DNA of 64,000 nucleotides, taken from assembly GCA_022822725.1 (NCBI GenBank), contig JAJEAN010000007.1:1561045-1625044 (forward strand), read 5' to 3'. Under the pieces are notes generated by a model, which did no database searches, was not told the origin of the DNA, and saw only the letters and a program-made list of their open reading frames with translations. This document shows, piece after piece, positions 51,134 to 58,904 of this stretch. The first letter of the stretch is position 1. Each line of letters begins with the position of its first letter. This stretch comes from Candidatus Latescibacterota bacterium (GTDB taxonomy: Bacteria; JAAXHH01). The position numbers and the translations under genes are program-made.

Positions 51134-51205
51134 GCGGGAGTAGCTCAGCGGTAGAGCATCACCTTGCCAAGGTGAGGGTCGCGGGTTCAAGCCCCGTCTC
51201 CCGCC
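51134..51205 (+). tRNA. tRNA-Gly (GCC)
   Basis: The cloverleaf is complete: acceptor GCGGGAG/CTCCCGC, D-arm GCTC...GAGC, anticodon stem TCACC/GGTGA with loop TTGCCAA (anticodon GCC), and T-arm GCGGG-TTCAAGC-CCCGT. No CCA is encoded. The base after the acceptor (position 73) is C, whereas bacterial tRNA-Gly normally has U (or A). Confidence 0.95.
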
Positions 51206-51214
51206 TTCGGACGT

Positions 51215-51286
51215 GGCGGCATAGCCAAGTGGCTAAGGCACGGGACTGCAAATCCTCGATCGCCGGTTCGAATCCGGCTGCCGCCT
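51215..51286 (+). tRNA. tRNA-Cys (GCA)
   Basis: Acceptor GGCGGCA/TGCCGCC, anticodon loop CTGCAAA (anticodon GCA), T-arm GCCGG-TTCGAAT-CCGGC, discriminator U73 as expected for tRNA-Cys. No CCA is encoded. It lies 9 bp after tRNA-Gly in one transcript. Confidence 0.96.
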
Positions 51287-51401
51287 TGCAACCTTCCGTT
51301 TCCCCATTCCAATCTGCAATCGATCGTGGCCAGCCTACCCGGAAACACCTCGTTTTCCGGTGATCGCTCTGCGTGCTCTCACGCGGCACGTCCGTACGAC
51401 G

Positions 51402-51453
51402 CCAGGGGCGCCGCCGGGACCGTCATTCCAGGGGCGCCGCCGGGCCCGTCATT
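51402..51453. repeat. 26-bp tandem duplication
   Basis: Two copies (51402-51427 and 51428-51453) of a unit containing CCAGGGGCGCCGCCGGG, one base different, in the 259-bp gap after tRNA-Cys. Apart from this and a promoter at 51459 the gap holds nothing I can identify. Confidence 0.92.
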
Positions 51454-51458
51454 CCTTC

Positions 51459-51487
51459 TTGCACCCCCCGAATCTCCGCAGTATAAT
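51459..51487 (+). promoter_or_regulatory. strong sigma70-type promoter for beta-propeller gene
   Basis: TTGCAC (51459-51464), 17-bp spacer, perfect TATAAT (51482-51487), 58 bp before the start codon. Confidence 0.75.
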
Positions 51488-51545
51488 AGCCATCGAACGA
51501 GCCAACGCACCGACCGGTTACTGACTGAATCAAGGCACGGGAACC

Positions 51546-52649
51546 ATGGCGAAAATCGAATGGATCCGGCGGATTTACGAAGACGGCTGGCACAACGCCT
51601 TTACGGATTTCCAGTTCTTCAAGGGCAGGTACTACATCTGCTTCCGCAACGGCCTTTCCCACGTGAGTCCCGATGGGAAGGCGGTGGTCATCGCCAGCGA
51701 CAACCTGGTCGACTGGCGAAGGATGGGCGTGCCGGTCAACACTACGGGCGACGACCGGGACCCCCACCTGGTCGCGACCGATGACCGGCTGTTCATGTAC
51801 GCCGGAAGCGTCACCCGTCCCGGTCCCGAACCCACCGGCAACGACTCGGTCCGCGTTATCCGGACCCTTTGCGTCTACAGCGAGGACGGGGAAAACTGGT
51901 CCGAACCCGTGAAGGTCTACAGGGACGGGTTCTGGCTCTGGGGAGTCGGCCGGGTCAGCGATCGGACCGGTGACCGGACCGACGACCGGTTCTACGGACT
52001 CGCCTACGGAAACGAACCGGAAGCCCGGGACGGGCAACCTACCGAACTCCACCTGCTGCGGTCCGGCGACGGGCTCGACTGGGAATTCGTGTCCGTAGTC
52101 ACGAAAAACGGGAGCGAGGCCACTTTCCGCGTTACCGAGGACGGCACAATGCGTGTGGCCATCCGCGGCGGCGATGAAAACCGCTTCACGCTGGCGATCG
52201 CGAACCCTCCCTACACAGACTGGCGGATCCTGGACCTTGACGATTCGATCCCGGCGCCGCGACTTGTGGCAGTCGGCGGACGGGAATACGTGATCGGCCG
52301 TCAGCACGTGCGCGAACCAAGCGGACCAGGCAAACCGGGCGGGCCAGTCGGACAGGGCGGACAGGGCGGACAGGGCGGACAGGGCAGACAGGGCGGACAG
52401 GGCGGACAGGGCGATGCGGAGGAACCCGGGCGGATCGTCGAGCGGCGCACGAGTATCTGGCGGGTGGAGGCGGACGGCGTGGTCCATGTCCTCGACCTGC
52501 CCTCGGGCGGCGACACTTCATACGCAGGCGCCGTGCAGCATGAGGACGGCGCCGTGCTGCTGAGCTACTACTCGCAGCACGAAGTGGAGACGGGCGAGAT
52601 GCACTTTCTCTATCCGGCGAACATCTACCTGGCCAAGGTCAGGCTTTAA
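51546..52649 (+). CDS. beta-propeller protein, glycosidase/sialidase-like
   Basis: A 367-residue protein without a signal peptide. Repeated beta-sheet blades are visible: DFQFFKGRYYICFRNGLSHVSPDGKAVVIASDNLVDW, DPHLVATDDRLFMYAG, VYSEDGENWSEP and LLRSGDGLDWEFV (Asp-box-like S-x-D-G-x-x-W). This resembles the BNR/GH43-like five-blade folds; catalytic residues cannot be assigned. Residues about 258-288 are a Gly-Gln-Gly run from a 9-bp repeat. It stands before PhyH and SDR genes. Confidence 0.7.
   Translation: MAKIEWIRRIYEDGWHNAFTDFQFFKGRYYICFRNGLSHVSPDGKAVVIASDNLVDWRRMGVPVNTTGDDRDPHLVATDDRLFMYAGSVTRPGPEPTGNDSVRVIRTLCVYSEDGENWSEPVKVYRDGFWLWGVGRVSDRTGDRTDDRFYGLAYGNEPEARDGQPTELHLLRSGDGLDWEFVSVVTKNGSEATFRVTEDGTMRVAIRGGDENRFTLAIANPPYTDWRILDLDDSIPAPRLVAVGGREYVIGRQHVREPSGPGKPGGPVGQGGQGGQGGQGRQGGQGGQGDAEEPGRIVERRTSIWRVEADGVVHVLDLPSGGDTSYAGAVQHEDGAVLLSYYSQHEVETGEMHFLYPANIYLAKVRL
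52322..52412. repeat. 9-bp tandem array, about ten units
   Basis: It begins GGACCAGGC at 52323, then drifts to GGACAGGGC, repeated about seven times, coding for GPG then GQG. It is the third occurrence of the nine-base unit family. Confidence 0.93.
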
Positions 52650-52744
52650 CAGGCAATAGACAGGGCCGTGAGTTCGCAATATTCGGACCGCGAGCCCCAA
52701 AACCGTCCGCGATTCGAACGACCTGAGCCATACCAGGAGTTGTC

Positions 52745-53581
52745 ATGGCACTGAGCGCCATTCAGACCGGCGAACGGTTCACCGACGAGGAGACCGGACA
52801 TATTCTCCGCTGCTTTCAGCGGGACGGGTTTTACGCGTTCGGCAAGCTGATGGAAGACGAGGAAGTGGAGGCCCTGCGCGCCGACATGCAGCACAAGTGG
52901 GACGACCCCCGCATGCACGAACCGGCGCGGGACCAGATCCGCGGCACCAGCCTGATGCGCATGTTCGAGTATTCCTTCGCCTTCCGCGACCTGATCGTAC
53001 GCGAGCCCTTCGCAAGCCTGGCGGAAGCCATACTCGGCGACGATTGCCACTGCATGTCCCAGAACGCGCTTTACACCCCGCCCAATCCTAAGGCGGTTGC
53101 GGACGGCCCCGGGGGATGGCACCTGGACGACCTGGTCCATTTTCCCCTGCCGGACGGCGTGCCGCGCCACGACCCCGCCGTGCCCCCGCCCTGCTTCGTC
53201 ATGCAGATTTTCACGCCGCTGACCGATGTGGAAGCGGTGCGCTATGGGCCGACCCAGGTCGTTCCCGGCAGCCATTTCACGGGCCGCCAGCCCCACCTGC
53301 CCCATGAGCAGGACCGTCCGGAATTCGAGGGCCGGGGACCGCATTCCTTCCTCGTCCGGAAGGGCGACGCCTACATGTTCAACAACCAGGTCTGGCACCG
53401 CGGTGCGCCGAACGCGTCGGACCGTACCCGGCTGATGGCTGGCGTCACGTACAGCAAGCGCTTCATTGCTCAGAAATTCTACCCCTTCATCGACTACCGC
53501 ATGCCCGAACACGTATGGGCCGAGGCTTCGCCCCGCCTGCAGCGCATGCTGGGCCGGCACAGCAAAGGAGCGTACGGCTGA
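52745..53581 (+). CDS. phytanoyl-CoA dioxygenase (PhyH) family protein
   Basis: A 278-residue Fe(II)/2-oxoglutarate oxygenase. The metal ligands are HLDD (H-x-D, about 125-127) and the distal histidine in WHRGAPN (about 218), with an arginine nearby (SDRTRL) for 2-oxoglutarate. Substrate unknown; family members hydroxylate small molecules and secondary metabolites. AGGAG precedes the ATG. The stop overlaps the next gene's start (TGATG). Confidence 0.9.
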   Translation: MALSAIQTGERFTDEETGHILRCFQRDGFYAFGKLMEDEEVEALRADMQHKWDDPRMHEPARDQIRGTSLMRMFEYSFAFRDLIVREPFASLAEAILGDDCHCMSQNALYTPPNPKAVADGPGGWHLDDLVHFPLPDGVPRHDPAVPPPCFVMQIFTPLTDVEAVRYGPTQVVPGSHFTGRQPHLPHEQDRPEFEGRGPHSFLVRKGDAYMFNNQVWHRGAPNASDRTRLMAGVTYSKRFIAQKFYPFIDYRMPEHVWAEASPRLQRMLGRHSKGAYG

Positions 53582-54444
53582 TGGCTGACGAAGCGACACG
53601 GTCCGATCGAGCCGGACGGGCTGGACGATCCGATCATTCTAAACGGACCGAACGGACCGAACGGGCCGAACGGGCCGGACGATCCGATTATTCCGATCAG
53701 CGCGCGGAGTTCAAAGGGCGCACCGCCCTGGTGACCGGCGGTTCCCGTGGGATCGGCCGATCCACTTGCGTCATGCTGGCGGAACAGGGCGCCCGGGTGG
53801 CGGTAAATTACGCGAACAAAGAGGACGCGGCGAAAATGACGCTCGGCATGGTAGAGGAAGCCGGCAGCGAGGGCATGATCGTACAGGCCGACGTGTCATC
53901 GGAAGCGGACGTGAACCGGATGGCCGCGGAGGTGCGGGCGTGCCTGGGTCCCGTCGACCTGCTGGTGAATAACGCGGGGATCGCTACGAGCCAGCCGCAC
54001 TCGGAGCTCGACTTCGCAGACTGGAAACGCATGTTCGAGGTGAACGTGGACGGCGTGTTCCTGACGACCTGGGCGGTGAAGGACGAAATGATCGCCCGCG
54101 GTTTCGGCCGGATCGTCAACGTGGCTTCGCTTGCCGGAGTGATCCTGAAGAAGGAAATGATCCACTACGCCACCACCAAGGCTGCGGTCATTTCTATGAC
54201 GCGGCACTGCTCGGAGGCCTTTGCACCCCACAACGTCCGGGTGAACTGCGTGGCCCCGGGCCTGACCGACACCGACCTGGCCGGGGCGGGCAATCCGGGC
54301 ACTATCGACCGGCTCATCGCCTCTACACCCCTGGGCCGTATCGGACAACCCGGCGAAATGGCCTCCGTGATCCGGTTCCTGCTCTCGGAGGACTCCAGCT
54401 TCGTGACGGGACAGACGGTCGTGGCCTGCGGCGGGCGAAGCTGA
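53581..54444 (+). CDS. SDR family oxidoreductase, FabG-like
   Basis: A 287-residue short-chain dehydrogenase. The first 45 residues are a low-complexity Arg/Glu/Ser tail (RTERTERAERAGR) made by a 9-bp DNA repeat. The domain follows with TGGSRGIGRS, NNAG, the serine in NVASLAG and YATTK (active-site Tyr-Lys), ending in SSFVTGQTVVACGG, as in FabG-like enzymes. Translational coupling to the PhyH gene suggests that they act on the same substrate (hydroxylation then oxidation); this is inference. Confidence 0.9.
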   Translation: MADEATRSDRAGRAGRSDHSKRTERTERAERAGRSDYSDQRAEFKGRTALVTGGSRGIGRSTCVMLAEQGARVAVNYANKEDAAKMTLGMVEEAGSEGMIVQADVSSEADVNRMAAEVRACLGPVDLLVNNAGIATSQPHSELDFADWKRMFEVNVDGVFLTTWAVKDEMIARGFGRIVNVASLAGVILKKEMIHYATTKAAVISMTRHCSEAFAPHNVRVNCVAPGLTDTDLAGAGNPGTIDRLIASTPLGRIGQPGEMASVIRFLLSEDSSFVTGQTVVACGGRS

Positions 54445-54446
54445 AC

Positions 54447-54520
54447 GAGCTGGCCGCGGCGTGGAACCGCCGCTACGTACCGGAGCTGGCCGCGGAGTGG
54501 AACCGCCGCGCGGCTACCCG
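54447..54520. repeat. 36-bp direct repeat with hairpin
   Basis: Units start at 54447 and 54483 (GAGCTGGCCGCGG...TGGAACCGCCGC). The first unit contains GCGGCG-TGGAAC-CGCCGC, a perfect 6-bp stem. It fills most of the 104-bp gap between the convergent SDR and acs genes. Confidence 0.9.
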
Positions 54521-54548
54521 TGATGGCTGGAACCGGGCGAGCGAACCC

Positions 54549-56516
54549 CTACCGGTTCTCGATCAACTGATCCACCACGGCCGGGTCCGCCAGCGTCGTC
54601 GTATCGCCGATCTGGTCCAGCTCGTCGGTGGCGATTTTCCGCAGGATGCGGCGCATGATTTTGCCGGAGCGCGTCTTGGGCAGGGCCGGCGCCCAGTGGA
54701 TCACGTCGGGCGTGGCGATAGGACCGATGATCGAACGCACCTGCTTTTTCAGGTCCGAACGCAGGTCTTCCGTGTATTCCTCGCCCACGTTCAGGGTGAC
54801 ATAGGCGTAGATCCCCTGCCCCTTGATCTCGTGGGGGAACCCGACCACGGCCGCTTCGGCCACCGATCCGTGGGCCACCAGGGCGCTTTCCACCTCGGCC
54901 GTGCCCATCCGGTGACCGGAGACGTTGATGACGTCATCCACCCGGCCCGTGATCCAGTAGTATCCGTCCTCGTCTCTTCGGCAGCCGTCCCCGGTGAAGT
55001 AATACCCCTTGTACTGCTGAAAGTAGGTCTCCTCGAACCGCTGGTGGTCTCCGTACACCGTCCGCATCTGGCCGGGCCAGGGCTCCCGGATGGCCAGCAC
55101 GCCCATGATGCCGTTGCCCTCGAGTTCCCTGCCGCTCTCGCCGTCCAGCAGCACGGGTTTCACGCCGAAGAAGGGCAGAGTGGCGGAACCCGGCTTGGTG
55201 GGGATGGCGCCCGGCAGCGGGGAGATCATGATCCCGCCGGTCTCAGTCTGCCACCAGGTATCCACGATCGGGCACCGCTCCTTGCCCACGTTCACGTGGT
55301 ACCACCGCCAGGCCTCGGGATTGATCGGCTCGCCCACCGTGCCCAGGAGCCGGAGCGTGGGCATGGGATGGCGGGCCGGCCAGTCCTCGCCCTCCCGCGC
55401 CAGCGCTCGTATGGCCGTCGGCGCCGTATAGAACTGGTTGACGCCGTACTTCTCGATGATCTCCCAGCACCGGTCGGGCGCGGGGTAGGTCGGAATGCCC
55501 TCGAACATGATCGTCGTGGCACCGTTGCCCAGGGGGCCGTAGATGATATAGGAGTGGCCCGTGACCCAGCCGATGTCGGCGCCGCAGAAGTAGATGTCGC
55601 CGTCATGGTAGTCGAAGACGTAGCGGTGGGTGACGCCGGTATATACCATGTATCCGCCGACGGTATGCTGCACACCCTTGGGCTTGCCCGTGGAACCGGA
55701 GGTGTAGAGGATGAACAGGGGATCCTCGGCGTCCATCTCCTCGCAGGGGCAGTCGGTACCGGCGCCGGCCATGAGTTCATGCCACCAGAAGTCACGGCCC
55801 TCCTGCATGGGAAACGCGAACTCCGGATCGTCCTTGACCCGGTCGACCACGATGCAGGTGTTGACCGGTTCGCCCATCTCCTTCTCCGCCGAGGCCATGG
55901 CATCGTCCGCCACCGGCTTCATGAAGACCGGCTTGTCGCCGCGATGGGTCCCGTTGGCGGTGATGACCGTCTTGCAGGTCGAATCCACGATGCGGTCCGA
56001 CAGCGAATCGGCCGAGAAGCCGCCGAACACGATGGAATGCACCGCGCCGATCCGGGCGCAGGCGAGCATGGCGATCGCCAGTTCGGGGATCATGGGGAGG
56101 TAGATCGATACCCGGTCGCCCTTCCCAACACCCCGCGACTTGAGCACGTTGGCGAACCTGCAGACCTGCTCGTGGAGTTCCCGGTAAGTGAGGCGTGCGT
56201 CCTCTCCCGGTTCGTTGCCTTCCCAGATGATGGCCGTCTGGTCGCCCCGCGTCTCGAGATGGCGGTCGACGCAGTTGTGCACGATGTTGGTCCTGCCGCC
56301 TTCGAACCACTTGATAGACACGGGACCCTTGCGCATGTCGTAGTTGTAGGACCGGATCCGGTCCCATTTCCTGAACCAGTGGAACGATTCCGCCTTCTCG
56401 GCCCAGAAGGCCTCCGGGTCGGCGACGGAACGCTCGTATTCCCGCCGGTATTCCTCCAGGCTCTTCAGGTGTGCCTTGTTGCGAAAGGTTGCATCGGGCT
56501 GATACAGGTCGGACAT
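54549..56516 (-). CDS. acs: acetyl-CoA synthetase
   Basis: A 655-residue AMP-forming acetate--CoA ligase. It has the P-loop-like [11 protein letters not shown] (about 271-281), the [10 protein letters not shown] motif (about 418-427) carrying the acetate-pocket Trp, and the C-terminal [11 protein letters not shown] motif with the acetylatable Lys (about 617-627). It is complete and typical in length. GGAGA precedes the ATG. It is last in a methyltransferase-SAM hydrolase-acs run. Confidence 0.97.
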   Translation of the reverse strand: MSDLYQPDATFRNKAHLKSLEEYRREYERSVADPEAFWAEKAESFHWFRKWDRIRSYNYDMRKGPVSIKWFEGGRTNIVHNCVDRHLETRGDQTAIIWEGNEPGEDARLTYRELHEQVCRFANVLKSRGVGKGDRVSIYLPMIPELAIAMLACARIGAVHSIVFGGFSADSLSDRIVDSTCKTVITANGTHRGDKPVFMKPVADDAMASAEKEMGEPVNTCIVVDRVKDDPEFAFPMQEGRDFWWHELMAGAGTDCPCEEMDAEDPLFILYTSGSTGKPKGVQHTVGGYMVYTGVTHRYVFDYHDGDIYFCGADIGWVTGHSYIIYGPLGNGATTIMFEGIPTYPAPDRCWEIIEKYGVNQFYTAPTAIRALAREGEDWPARHPMPTLRLLGTVGEPINPEAWRWYHVNVGKERCPIVDTWWQTETGGIMISPLPGAIPTKPGSATLPFFGVKPVLLDGESGRELEGNGIMGVLAIREPWPGQMRTVYGDHQRFEETYFQQYKGYYFTGDGCRRDEDGYYWITGRVDDVINVSGHRMGTAEVESALVAHGSVAEAAVVGFPHEIKGQGIYAYVTLNVGEEYTEDLRSDLKKQVRSIIGPIATPDVIHWAPALPKTRSGKIMRRILRKIATDELDQIGDTTTLADPAVVDQLIENR

Positions 56517-56581
56517 GATCGTTCTCCGGTCTCCGGTTAATACGGTCTGATGTTACCTGTCGTCTCGATTCGTCGACTTCT

Positions 56582-57367
56582 TTATTCCACTTCCACGTCC
56601 ACGCGGTCTCCGGTCGAGACGACCAGCATCTCGGCCGCGCTGCCGCCGTTGACGGCGATCTCGAGCAGTCCCGCGCTGTCCAGGATGGCCAGGGACGCGC
56701 CGGCGGCCGCTTCGTCGTAGGATGCGCTGACGCGGTCCAGCGCCAGGTCGGCCAGCCGGATCCGGAACCGCTTCCCCCGGGTCGTCTCCCGAAAGAGGAC
56801 ATCGCCGATATCCGTTATTATATTGCCATAGCGGTCGATATGCAATACGCGTCCGGTGATCCCGCCTTCGTGTGAAACGGGTTCGGTGACCGTCCCTGTT
56901 TCGTAGTCGGTGATCTCGGTACCGAAGTCGGAAACGGGCGCGCCGAGTGCGAGATGGGCGGCCACGGGCGCGAAGACGTCCCGGCCGTGGAACGTGTTGC
57001 TGATTTCCGGCAGCATGAAACGGGGCTCGGTCACTGAAACGACCTGGTGATCCGCCTCCCTCGCATACACGTGGGCGAAAATACCGTTGTCCGGTCCCAC
57101 GAACCGGTACCCGGGCGTTTCCACGACCACGGCCCGTCGCGCGCCGCCAACGCCCGGATCGACCACCGCCACGTGCACCGTGCCGTCCGGGAAGTACGGA
57201 TAGGCGGTGCGCAGGACGAAGGCGCCTTCTTCGATCCGCTGGGGCGCGATCCCGTGTGACAGGTCCACGATACGGGCTTCCGGGCAGATCCCCAGGATGA
57301 CCCCTTTCATGGTGCCCACGAAGGCGTCGCTGAGGCCGAAGTCGGTAAGCAGCGTGATTACGGGCAT
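56582..57367 (-). CDS. SAM hydrolase (SAM hydroxide adenosyltransferase, DUF62)
   Basis: A 261-residue member of the fluorinase/chlorinase superfamily. The N-terminal ITLLTDFGLSDAFVGTMKGVI (catalytic Asp), VAVVDPGVGGARR, FVGPDNGIF and NTFHGRDVFAPVAAHLA match the hydroxide-adding type that cleaves SAM to adenosine and methionine. No halogenase-specific feature is seen. Its first nine bases overlap the methyltransferase gene upstream. Confidence 0.9.
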   Translation of the reverse strand: MPVITLLTDFGLSDAFVGTMKGVILGICPEARIVDLSHGIAPQRIEEGAFVLRTAYPYFPDGTVHVAVVDPGVGGARRAVVVETPGYRFVGPDNGIFAHVYAREADHQVVSVTEPRFMLPEISNTFHGRDVFAPVAAHLALGAPVSDFGTEITDYETGTVTEPVSHEGGITGRVLHIDRYGNIITDIGDVLFRETTRGKRFRIRLADLALDRVSASYDEAAAGASLAILDSAGLLEIAVNGGSAAEMLVVSTGDRVDVEVE

Positions 57368-58308
57368 GGCATGGCGGGTTTCTCGTCGCGGGATGCGGCG
57401 CCCGGGCGAGATTTCGTATCGCCGGCATGCTCGGCCTGACTGGCATGCTCGGTCTGACTAGCCGTCTCGGTCTGACTGGCATGCTCGGTCTGACTGGCAT
57501 GCTCGGCCTGCCTGGCATGCTTAGTCGGCCCGGTCTGCCCGAGCAGGATATTCCGGGGGGCGTCGCCGCTGACCGGACGGCCGTCGAAATCACCGTAAGT
57601 CCGCGTGACCTTCAGTCCGGCCCGTTCCATCAGGGCTTCGAGCTCTTCCAGGGTATACATCCGCACGGACTCGTCGTAGCTGCGCTCCGCCCCGTCTTCC
57701 CTGATCCGCACCTGTTTGTTGATGCGCACGTGAGCGCCTGCCGCCGTCGGGTCCCCCGTGATCCAGCGCCGTTGCTCGACTTCCATGCCTTCCACCGTAC
57801 GATGGTCCGACGGAACGAGCGTGGAAATCACGAATTCGCGGTTCAGGTAGTCCATGAGGTAACGTCCGCCGGGACGAAGCGACCGAGAGATAGCTTCGAG
57901 GACCCTCGCGTTCTCCGCATCCTCCCGGAAATAGCCGAAACTGGTGAAGAAATTGACCACGAGATCGTAGGCGCGCACTCCGGGCGGATCGCGCATGTCG
58001 CCCTGGATGAAGTCGATATCCAGCCCTTCTTCCGCGGTACGGCGCCGCGCCCGTTCAAGCAGTTCTTCCGACAGGTCGAGCCCGGTCACCCTGAAGCCGC
58101 GCCGGGTAAGTTCCAGGCTGTGCCGGCCGTCGCCGCACCCCAGGTCCAGTACGTCGCACGGCGGAGCGACGTCCAGTCTTTCCAGCAGGAAATCGACCTG
58201 CCGGCACGCCTCCTCGTCGTTCCGGTGGGGGTAAACCCGCAGGTAGTCGTAACGGAAGGCGGTTCTGTACCAATCGGGCGCCGGACTGTGTTGAGTGACC
58301 ATGTCCAT
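57358..58308 (-). CDS. class I SAM-dependent methyltransferase with repeat tail
   Basis: A 316-residue enzyme: SAM-binding motif I VLDLGCGDGRHS (about 53-64), post-I (TGLDLSEELLERAR) and motif II (YDLVVNFFTSFGYF). The last 50 residues (HASQTEHASQTETAS...) are a 6-residue repeat made by an 18-bp DNA repeat, outside the fold. Substrate unknown. The stop overlaps the SAM hydrolase start by ten bases. A promoter lies at 58346-58373. Confidence 0.9.
   Translation of the reverse strand: MDMVTQHSPAPDWYRTAFRYDYLRVYPHRNDEEACRQVDFLLERLDVAPPCDVLDLGCGDGRHSLELTRRGFRVTGLDLSEELLERARRRTAEEGLDIDFIQGDMRDPPGVRAYDLVVNFFTSFGYFREDAENARVLEAISRSLRPGGRYLMDYLNREFVISTLVPSDHRTVEGMEVEQRRWITGDPTAAGAHVRINKQVRIREDGAERSYDESVRMYTLEELEALMERAGLKVTRTYGDFDGRPVSGDAPRNILLGQTGPTKHARQAEHASQTEHASQTETASQTEHASQAEHAGDTKSRPGAASRDEKPAMPCP
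57426..57533. repeat. 18-bp tandem repeat, six units
   Basis: Six 18-bp units, consensus CATGCTCGGTCTGACTGG on the plus strand, with decay toward the end near 57533. It encodes (A/T)SQTEH on the minus strand at the C-terminus of the methyltransferase. Confidence 0.95.
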
Positions 58309-58345
58309 CCACGAGGTTTAAGGGTTCCCGAATCGACGCGTTTTC

Positions 58346-58373
58346 AATATACAGCACAGTGGATTCCCGTCAA
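58346..58373 (-). promoter_or_regulatory. sigma70-type promoter for methyltransferase operon
   Basis: Minus strand: TTGACG (58373-58368), 16-bp spacer, TATATT (58351-58346), ahead of the methyltransferase-SAM hydrolase-acs run. Confidence 0.65.
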
Positions 58374-58413
58374 TTCGCGAATGCCGGTCCGCCCCGTGCC
58401 ATAGCGCTTTCTG

Positions 58414-58442
58414 TTGACAACAGGTACTCATACGTTTAGTTT
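58414..58442 (+). promoter_or_regulatory. sigma70-type promoter for small coiled-coil gene
   Basis: TTGACA (58414-58419), 17-bp spacer, TAGTTT (58437-58442). Confidence 0.65.
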
Positions 58443-58504
58443 TAGCTAGTCGACTCACGGCCGCGGTGCCAGGTACTCCTGCCCGGCCCTGACTGGAGCA
58501 TGCC

Positions 58505-58762
58505 ATGGCTGGTAAAGACAAGCGGGCGAACGGTTCCGCGGCGGACGACGCGGAATTCGAAAAGCTGCTCGACGAAATGGACGAACTTGGACGGAAGGCC
58601 GACGCCTTGCGTGCGAAGGTGAATCACCTCATCGACGAGATGCGGGAGCATGACGTCCCGGCGGACGAGGAAGCAGTGGGCGATGGAGACGTCGCCACGG
58701 ACACGGACAACACAGCAGCCGGGAACGCGAGCGAAGAGGATGGCGAACAGGAAGCTACGTAA
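58505..58762 (+). CDS. small acidic coiled-coil protein
   Basis: An 85-residue protein with a predicted helix/coiled coil (about 16-50: AEFEKLLDEMDELGRKADAL...) and an acidic disordered tail (DEEAVGDGDVATDTDN...). It has its own promoter and GGAG before the ATG. No family recognised. Confidence 0.65.
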   Translation: MAGKDKRANGSAADDAEFEKLLDEMDELGRKADALRAKVNHLIDEMREHDVPADEEAVGDGDVATDTDNTAAGNASEEDGEQEAT

Positions 58763-58764
58763 TC

Positions 58765-58904
58765 CCGCCATCCACCCCGCAATAGATTACATAACCTCTT
58801 ATAGTCTCGCGGGATCTCGCAGGTCCTTAGATGAACTTACATACCCGCGCGTGACCTTGCAAATCCTCACGAAACCTCAAGTAACCTCACGTAACCCTTC
58901 ATAT
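58765..58904. repeat. degenerate 10-bp-period array
   Basis: About fourteen consecutive 10-bp units on the plus strand, weak consensus CCTCRCRTAA. The clearest are CCTCACGAAA (58865), CCTCAAGTAA (58875) and CCTCACGTAA (58885). Cytosine recurs at unit positions 1, 2 and 6. The stretch is more AT-rich than its surroundings and runs from just after the small coiled-coil gene into the 3' end of the convergent kinase gene. Beyond this periodicity I see no gene in it. Confidence 0.75.

Noticed and set aside
51287-51400. Integrated element next to the tRNA pair
   Set aside because: No integrase, no direct repeat of the tRNA 3' end downstream, and ordinary chromosomal genes follow.
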